The notes under the pieces were generated by a model, which was given only the letters and a program-made list of their open reading frames with translations, was not told the origin of the DNA and searched no databases. Both the position numbers and the translations under genes were made by a program. From NCBI GenBank assembly GCA_036555065.1, contig DATBLZ010000053.1, positions 1 through 44,681 on the forward strand: a stretch of 44,681 bases of DNA. The letters are read 5' to 3'. Below are positions 39,746 to 44,681 of this stretch, piece after piece; position 1 is the stretch's first letter; each line of letters opens with the position of its first letter. This DNA comes from DATBLZ01 sp036555065. GTDB taxonomy: Bacteria > Pseudomonadota > Gammaproteobacteria > Steroidobacterales > Rariloculaceae.

Positions 39746-41323
39746 CTACGCTAACGCGTGCTCGCGCGTGGCGTGGAAGCCGACGCCCGGCCAACGCTCC
39801 TCGGTGAGGTTCAACAAGACGAGCGTCGGCGCTAGGAACACGAGCTCTCCCGTGTGATCTTCGGCGAGGTTGGCGCGCAGCTTCTTCTTCAGATCTTCGA
39901 GCTTCTTTGCGTCCGCGCAGCGCACCCAACGCGCCGTGACGATGTTGACGCCCTCGAACACGCATTCGACGCCGTATTCGTCGCGGAGCCGGAAAGCTGC
40001 GACCTCGAACTGCAGCGGACCGACCGCCCCGATGATGAGCTCGTTGTTGTGCACCGGTCGAAACAGCTGCGTCGCGCCCTCCTCGCAAAGCTGCGCTAGA
40101 CCCTTCTGCAGCGCCTTGAGCTTCAGAGGATCCTTGAGCACGGCGCGCCGGAAAAGCTCGGGGGCGAAGCTCGGTATTCCCGTGAACGTCAGGTCCTCGC
40201 CTTGCGTGAAGCTGTCGCCGATGTTGATGGTTCCGTGGTTGTGAAGGCCGATGATGTCGCCGGCGTGCGCGCTCTCGGCATGCTGACGGTCGGCTGCCAT
40301 GAACGTCACAGCGTCGCCGATCCTGACCTCGCGTTTGAGCCGCGTGTGATACATACGCATGCCGGGCGCATACACGCCCGAGCAAACGCGGACGAAAGCG
40401 ATGCGGTCGCGATGCGCTGGATCCATGTTGGCCTGAATCTTGAACACGAATCCCGTGAACGCGGGCTCGCCGGGAGTGACGACGCGTTGTACCGTCTGCC
40501 GCGGTTGCGGCCCCGGCGCGTGCTCGACGAAGGCATCGAGCAACTCCTCGACACCGTGGTTGTGAATCGCGGCGCCGAAGAACACCGGCGTTTGTTGGCC
40601 AGCGAGGTAGCGCTGCGGATCGAAGCGCGGGGCCGCGCCGCGAATGAGCTCGACAGTCTCGCGGAGCGCGGCCGCATCGGTGCCGAGCCTCTGTGTGACC
40701 GCCTCCGACTGCAGACGATCGATACGCTCGCGCAGCGTGAGCTTGCTGCCGTCCCGGCTCTGATAAAGGAACACGCAGTCTTGCCCCAGGTGGTACACGC
40801 CGCGGAACTCGCGGCCCATGCCTATCGGCCACGTCATGGGAGCGCATTCGATCTTGAGCACAGACTCGATCTCGCCGAGCAGATCGAGCGGCTCGCGGCC
40901 GTCGCGATCGAGCTTGTTGATGAAGGTCATGATCGGCGTAGTCCGCAATCGGCAGACTTCCATGAGCTTGATCGTCCGCGCCTCGACGCCGCGCGCCGCA
41001 TCGATGACCATGAGCGCGCTATCGACGGCCGTGAGCGTGCGGTAAGTGTCTTCGGAGAAGTCCTCGTGCCCCGGAGTGTCGAGCAGATTGACGAGTCGGT
41101 CCTTGAACGGGAACTGCATGACCGACGAAGTCACGGAGATCCCGCGCTCCTGCTCGAGCCGCATCCAATCGGAGGTTGCATGGCGGCGGGCCTTGCGCCC
41201 CTTGACCGCGCCGGCCATCTGGATCGCGCCGCCGAAGAGCAGCAGCTTCTCCGTGAGCGTCGTTTTGCCCGCATCAGGATGCGAAATGATCGCAAACGTG
41301 CGCCGCTGCAAATACTCTTTCAA
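39746..41323 (-). CDS. prfC: Peptide chain release factor 3
   Basis: RF3 is the translational GTPase that recycles RF1 and RF2 from the ribosome. The 525-residue product begins RRTFAIISHPDAGKTTLTEK, with G1 at HPDAGKTT (15-22), then the family's KGRKARRHATSDWMRLEQ block, G2 in ERGISVTSS, G3 in DTPGHEDF and G4 in NKLDRD. Domains II and III follow in full. The start is TTG 41323, overlapping the rimI TGA (TTGA). No ribosome site is seen, so translation should depend on rimI coupling. It is the last gene of the pssA-UDG-rimI-prfC run. Confidence 0.97.
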   Translation of the reverse strand: MKEYLQRRTFAIISHPDAGKTTLTEKLLLFGGAIQMAGAVKGRKARRHATSDWMRLEQERGISVTSSVMQFPFKDRLVNLLDTPGHEDFSEDTYRTLTAVDSALMVIDAARGVEARTIKLMEVCRLRTTPIMTFINKLDRDGREPLDLLGEIESVLKIECAPMTWPIGMGREFRGVYHLGQDCVFLYQSRDGSKLTLRERIDRLQSEAVTQRLGTDAAALRETVELIRGAAPRFDPQRYLAGQQTPVFFGAAIHNHGVEELLDAFVEHAPGPQPRQTVQRVVTPGEPAFTGFVFKIQANMDPAHRDRIAFVRVCSGVYAPGMRMYHTRLKREVRIGDAVTFMAADRQHAESAHAGDIIGLHNHGTINIGDSFTQGEDLTFTGIPSFAPELFRRAVLKDPLKLKALQKGLAQLCEEGATQLFRPVHNNELIIGAVGPLQFEVAAFRLRDEYGVECVFEGVNIVTARWVRCADAKKLEDLKKKLRANLAEDHTGELVFLAPTLVLLNLTEERWPGVGFHATREHALA

Positions 41324-41793
41324 TCAGACGTGCGCAGCGTCAACGAGAGAACGACGGCATCCTCGCGGCCGTAGGCCGCCTGATAGTAGGCAGGCCGGAC
41401 GCCGATCTGCACGAATCCGATCGAGTAATAGAGGTTCAACGCCGCCTTGTTCGACGGCCGCACCTCGAGAAAGACCTTGCGCACCTCGCATTCGTGCGCG
41501 CGCCCGAGCAAGGCGTCGAGCAGCTGCCGGCCGTAGCCCAAGCGCTGCGCGCTCGGGTGAACGCAGAGATTCAAAATGTGCGCCTCGCCTGCGGCAATGG
41601 ACATGATTCCATAGCCCGTGGTTACGCCGTTGACGTCGAGCGCGAGGCTGTAATACCCCGCCAGCATGCAGTCGCGGAAGATGCCGAGGCTCCACGGATA
41701 CTCGTAGGCCGTATGCTCGATCCGCGTGACCGTTTTCAGGTCGGACGGCAGCATCGGTCGGATCCTGGTGCTCGGGTTGACTGCGACGCTCAT
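41320..41793 (-). CDS. rimI: Ribosomal protein S18-alanine N-acetyltransferase
   Basis: RimI acetylates the N-terminal alanine of ribosomal protein S18. The 157-residue GNAT protein has the RimI-like EHTAYEYPWSLGIFRDCM (26-43), the acetyl-CoA loop VHPSAQRLGYGRQLL (Q83-x-x-G86-x-G88) and the C-terminal LEVRPSNKAALNLYYSIGF block with the family's NxxAxxLY pattern. The ATG at 41793 overlaps the UDG stop by four bases, and its own stop overlaps the prfC TTG. rimI beside prfC is common in gammaproteobacteria, which supports the call. Confidence 0.95.
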   Translation of the reverse strand: MSVAVNPSTRIRPMLPSDLKTVTRIEHTAYEYPWSLGIFRDCMLAGYYSLALDVNGVTTGYGIMSIAAGEAHILNLCVHPSAQRLGYGRQLLDALLGRAHECEVRKVFLEVRPSNKAALNLYYSIGFVQIGVRPAYYQAAYGREDAVVLSLTLRTSD

Positions 41794-42536
41794 CGGTGCG
41801 ACTCGATCAGATCCTTAACAAGGCAAAGGTCCTGCCAGGCTTTGGCCTTGGCGAGCGGGCTGCGCAACAGATAGGCCGGATGATAAGTAACGACCAGCGG
41901 AATGCCCGTGTCGCCGTACCTCGATACCTGCCCTCTGAGCCTACCGATCGGGATTTCCGTCTGCAACAACCACTGGCCGGCAATGCGCCCGACCGCGAGC
42001 ATAACGCGCGGTCGCAGCAATTCGATTTGCCGATTCAAGTACGGCGTGCACGTCGCCGCTTCCGTAGGCTGAGGGTCGCGATTGCTCGGCGGCCGGCACT
42101 TGAGGATATTGGCGATATAGACCTCATCGCGGCGGAGCTTGATGGCGCCGAGCATCGCGTTGAGGAGCTGTCCGGCGGGCCCGACGAAGGGCTCGCCTTG
42201 GCGATCCTCCTCGGCACCGGGCGCTTCACCGATGATCATGAGCGCGGCGTCGCGGCGGCCGACGCCGAACACGGTCTGGGTACGCGTCTTGTGGAGCCCG
42301 CAGCGCGTGCACTGCCGCACGGCGTCGGCGAGCGCCTCCCAATCGTGGGCCGCGACGTTCGCGGCGTGCGTGGGAGCGACTCTAGTCGCAGCGCTTTGAT
42401 CGAAAATCGCGGCTGCAGCCGCTCCCACAGCCGCGGCGTCCTCGTGACGCGGGCTTTGCGCCCCGCCTTCGGCGCCGCGCATGACCCAAACCGGAATGCC
42501 CATTGCGCTCAGGCACTGGTCGCGAAGCCTGCTCAA
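41790..42536 (-). CDS. Uracil-DNA glycosylase, family 4-like (Fe-S)
   Basis: This is a DNA repair enzyme that removes uracil. The 248-residue protein carries the iron-sulfur cysteines C76 and C79 (CTRCGLHKTRT), C147 (ILKCRPPSNRDP) and C163. The catalytic block GEAPGAEEDRQGEPF (103-117) is followed by GPAGQLL, and TYHPAYLLRSP lies near the C terminus. The N terminus RLRDQCLSAMGIPVWV matches relatives. Start: TTG 42536, in the TTGA overlap with the pssA stop; ATG 42503 would remove part of this conserved start. Residues 37-56, an Ala-rich linker between the N-terminal helix and the Fe-S domain, are encoded by an inverted REP pair. Confidence 0.93.
   Translation of the reverse strand: MSRLRDQCLSAMGIPVWVMRGAEGGAQSPRHEDAAAVGAAAAAIFDQSAATRVAPTHAANVAAHDWEALADAVRQCTRCGLHKTRTQTVFGVGRRDAALMIIGEAPGAEEDRQGEPFVGPAGQLLNAMLGAIKLRRDEVYIANILKCRPPSNRDPQPTEAATCTPYLNRQIELLRPRVMLAVGRIAGQWLLQTEIPIGRLRGQVSRYGDTGIPLVVTYHPAYLLRSPLAKAKAWQDLCLVKDLIESHR
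42370..42428. repeat. Inverted REP pair inside the UDG coding sequence
   Basis: Two REP palindromes in opposite orientation (about 42370-42391 and 42406-42428), joined by a 14-bp linker, lie within the UDG gene. They are read in frame as an Ala-rich peptide (residues 37-56). The outer ends GTGGGAGCG and CGCTCCCAC match the intergenic copies at 1926, 17531 and 22094. Confidence 0.88.
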
Positions 42537-43336
42537 CGCTCGTCTGCCTCGGCAATGCGCCGCGTGCCGACGTTGTCTTCGGCGCCGCCGAGGTGCCGCC
42601 GGTAGCGGCGCCAGAGCCAAAAAATGGGCCCCGAGAATGCGTAGACCGTGAAGAGCGCGAAGATCGTGATGGGTGGCTCCACGGCGACGACGATGATCAC
42701 GAGCGGAATCAAGAGCAGCCGCGCGAAACGCAACCGGTATCCGGGCCCAATCTCCTTGAAGCTCAAATAGGCGAACCGGGACATCATCAAGAGCCCGGCG
42801 ACCGCCGTGATCGTGATCCCGGCAACGAGCGCGACGAGGCCGTCGATGCCGTACTCAGTGCTGACCCATACCATCGAGGCGACGCCGGCAGCGGCCGCCG
42901 GACTTGCGAGCCCCTGGAAGTAGCGTTTGTCGAGCCATGCCGCATTGGTGTTGAAACGCGCCAACCGGAACGCGGCCGCGGCGGCATAGAGAAACGCCGC
43001 GAGCCAGCCGAGCCGCCCCCAGACCTGCCCGTATTCGGCGAGCCGCTCGACACCCCACTGATACGTCACGATCGCCGGCGCAATGCCGAAGGAAACCATG
43101 TCCGCAAGGCTGTCGAACTCCTTCCCGAACTCACTCGCCGTGCTCGTGAGCCGCGCGACACGCCCATCCAGCCCGTCGATGATCATGGCGGCAAAGATCG
43201 CCCACGCGGCGGCATGAAAGTTGCCGTCGATTGCGGCGACGATCGAGTAGAACCCTGCGAACAATCCGCCCGTGGTCAGCAGATTCGGCAGCAGGTAGAT
43301 GCCCTTGCGTCGGATGGCGTTGCGTTCCGCCTTCAT
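42533..43336 (-). CDS. pssA: CDP-diacylglycerol--serine O-phosphatidyltransferase
   Basis: This membrane enzyme makes phosphatidylserine, the precursor of phosphatidylethanolamine. It is of the multi-span CDP-alcohol phosphotransferase type, not the soluble E. coli PssA type. The signature DG-x2-AR-x8-G-x3-D-x3-D is complete (D57, G58, A61, R62, G71, D75, D79). About eight hydrophobic segments span its 267 residues. The N terminus KGIYLLPNLLTTGGLFAGFY is typical of the family. The start is taken as ATG 43336; the frame is open to 43438 but the added residues are not family-like and would run into the proS promoter region. It diverges from proS and overlaps the UDG start by TTGA. Confidence 0.92.
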   Translation of the reverse strand: MKAERNAIRRKGIYLLPNLLTTGGLFAGFYSIVAAIDGNFHAAAWAIFAAMIIDGLDGRVARLTSTASEFGKEFDSLADMVSFGIAPAIVTYQWGVERLAEYGQVWGRLGWLAAFLYAAAAAFRLARFNTNAAWLDKRYFQGLASPAAAAGVASMVWVSTEYGIDGLVALVAGITITAVAGLLMMSRFAYLSFKEIGPGYRLRFARLLLIPLVIIVVAVEPPITIFALFTVYAFSGPIFWLWRRYRRHLGGAEDNVGTRRIAEADER

Positions 43337-43413
43337 CGGCCCAACATGCTGCGCGAATCGGACGCATGAAGCAATGCCTATCGCCCGGCTGGCCCCGGCG
43401 CGCCGCGCGCCGC

Positions 43414-43419
43414 TACAAT
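43414..43419 (+). promoter_or_regulatory. -10 box (TACAAT) of proS
   Basis: TACAAT lies 31 bp before the proS ATG in the 113-bp region shared with the diverging pssA. The -35 position (near 43391-43396, GGCCCC) is poor, as for several promoters in this window. Confidence 0.5.
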
Positions 43420-43449
43420 TGCGGCCACCGGCAACCACGACGCGTTCTT

Positions 43450-44681
43450 ATGTACTTAAGCCAGCTGCCGCTGACCACCTTCAAGGACAGTCCCGCCGAT
43501 GCCGAAATCGTGAGTCATCAGCTCATGTTGCGGGGCGGTTTCATCCGCCGTCTCGCAGCGGGTCTGTACACGTGGATGCCGCTCGGCATGCGCGTGCTCA
43601 ACAAGGTTCAGGCGATCGTTCGCGAGGAGATGAATCGCTCCGGCGCGCTCGAGGTTTTCATGCCCGGCGTGCAACCGGCGGAGCTCTGGCGCGAGTCGCA
43701 GCGTTGGGACGCGTATGGCGAGAGCTTGCTGCGGCTGAAGGACCGTCACGACCGGGATTTCTGTCTCGGTCCCACGCACGAAGAAGTCATCACCGACATC
43801 GCGCGTAACGAGCTCAAGAGCTATCGACAGCTTCCCGTGAACTATTACCAAATCCAATCCAAGTTCCGCGATGAGATCCGCCCTCGGTTCGGCGTCATGC
43901 GTGCACGCGAGTTCTTGATGAAAGATGCGTACTCGTTCCATATCGACGAGAATTCACTCGCGGAGACTTATGCACTCATGCGCACGACCTACGAGCGCAT
44001 CTTCGACCGGCTGCAGCTCGAGTACCGCGTCGTCCAAGCCGACACGGGCGAGATCGGCGGCAGTCGATCGGAGGAGTTTCAAGTCCTCGCAGCCTCCGGC
44101 GAGGACGTCATCGCCTACAGCGATGCCGACGATTTCGCCGCCAACGTCGAAGTCGTCGACTTGCCGAAGCCGCGCGGCGTGCGGCGCGCGCCGACCGAGA
44201 AACGCGAGCTCGTGCCGACACCCAAGGCCGGCACGATCGAAGAGCTCAGCAAGTTTCTCGGCATCGGCGCGGAGCGCTGTCTGAAGATTCTGCTCGTCAA
44301 AGGCAAAGACGCGCGCGCCGTGGGACTCCTGCTGCGCGGCGACCACGAGCTCAACGCGCTCAAGGCGCAAACGCTCCCGGCCGTGATGACGCCGTTGACG
44401 ATGCTGCGTCCCGGCGACGTCGAGGAAGCCACGCGTTGTCCGGCCGGATTCGTCGGACCCATCGGGCTCGACATCCCTCTCTACGTCGACCAATCCGCCG
44501 CGATACTTTCGGACTTCGTCTGCGGTGGAAATCAACGCGACCATCACTGGCGCGGCGTGAATTGGGAGCGCGATCTGCCGCTGCCGCCAGTCGCGGATCT
44601 CCGTAACGCCGCAGCCGGCGACCCGAGCCCCGGCGGTCGCGGCACGCTCTCGATCGCGCGCGGCATCGAGGTCGGGCACAT
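43450..44681 (+). CDS. proS: Prolyl-tRNA synthetase, N-terminal part (partial)
   Basis: This is a class II synthetase that charges tRNA-Pro. The 410 residues present reach the window end; the full family length is about 570. The bacterial-type start MYLSQLPLTTFKDSP is followed by RLAAGLYTWMPLGMRVL (motif 1 region), LGPTHEEVITDI, and motif 2 in QIQSKFRDEIRPRFGVMRAREFLMKDAYSF. Then comes the inserted editing domain (INS, from about 225) with KILLVKGKDARAVGLLLRGDHELN, which removes mischarged alanine. It is read from ATG 43450 without interruption. The remainder, including motif 3 and the anticodon domain, lies beyond position 44681. Confidence 0.97.
   Translation, partial: MYLSQLPLTTFKDSPADAEIVSHQLMLRGGFIRRLAAGLYTWMPLGMRVLNKVQAIVREEMNRSGALEVFMPGVQPAELWRESQRWDAYGESLLRLKDRHDRDFCLGPTHEEVITDIARNELKSYRQLPVNYYQIQSKFRDEIRPRFGVMRAREFLMKDAYSFHIDENSLAETYALMRTTYERIFDRLQLEYRVVQADTGEIGGSRSEEFQVLAASGEDVIAYSDADDFAANVEVVDLPKPRGVRRAPTEKRELVPTPKAGTIEELSKFLGIGAERCLKILLVKGKDARAVGLLLRGDHELNALKAQTLPAVMTPLTMLRPGDVEEATRCPAGFVGPIGLDIPLYVDQSAAILSDFVCGGNQRDHHWRGVNWERDLPLPPVADLRNAAAGDPSPGGRGTLSIARGIEVGH

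Noticed and set aside
1..44681. Prophage, integrative element or insertion sequence
   Set aside because: No integrase, transposase, phage structural gene or attachment-site duplication was seen; the tRNA-Glu has no 3' end repeat downstream.

Overview
The window is a GC-rich chromosomal segment of a gammaproteobacterium. The housekeeping content is typical of that class: panBC-pcnB, lptFG, pepA-holC-valS, prfC-rimI, groESL, and pgaABCD in canonical order. Palindromic REP elements (GTGGGAGCG...CGCGAC) of the kind common in Xanthomonadales and relatives, a GlyGly-CTERM protein, and a membrane-anchored winged-helix/TPR regulator suggest a lineage near Xanthomonadales/Steroidobacterales. That placement is inference. 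No phage, transposase, integron or CRISPR array is visible.

Layout. 1-3283 (minus): pcnB, a deoxynucleoside kinase, panB and the 5' part of panC, with a REP between pcnB and the kinase. 3306-3438: facing promoters and a tRNA-Glu(CTC). 3557-3721: a 54-residue membrane-type ORF. 3718-9829 (minus): the PNAG export operon pgaABCD, preceded by a perfect CRP-type palindrome. 9939-15879 (minus): a three-gene accessory block of a membrane-tethered transcription factor with TPRs, a single-span protein built on an octapeptide repeat, and a membrane-anchored subtilisin-like protease with Glu at the catalytic Asp position. 16008-17541 (plus): a choice-of-anchor-H/GlyGly-CTERM protein and a sterol desaturase family enzyme. 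17575-19901 (minus): a NatAB-type ABC exporter. 19989-22063 (plus): groESL behind a sigma32-type promoter. 22144-22401 (minus): a PA3496-like small protein.

22502-26336 (minus) is the most distinctive metabolic block: a lysine 2,3-aminomutase, two different D-Ala-D-Ala-ligase-like ATP-grasp enzymes and a GNAT acetyltransferase, tightly packed in one operon. It looks like a small pathway that makes beta-lysine, joins it to something by amide bonds and acetylates it. I know of no characterised pathway with exactly this composition.

26488-28440 holds a secreted cupin, small conserved genes and an RDD membrane protein, with a DnaA-box-like 12-bp repeat at 27759. 28427-30593 (minus) is lptFG. 30700-35712 (plus) is pepA-holC-small protein-valS. 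35802-39736 (plus) is MoxR-DUF58-TgpA. 39746-43336 (minus) is pssA-UDG-rimI-prfC, joined by 4-bp stop/start overlaps, and the UDG reading frame contains an inverted REP pair. 43450 to the end is the 5' part of proS.

System-level reading: genes are densely packed, stop/start overlaps are frequent, TTG and GTG starts are common, and several genes have a -10 hexamer only 6-8 bases before the start codon, suggesting leaderless messages. The two places where undescribed biology is most likely are the beta-lysine/ATP-grasp operon (22502-26336) and the regulator/octapeptide-repeat/protease block (9939-15879).
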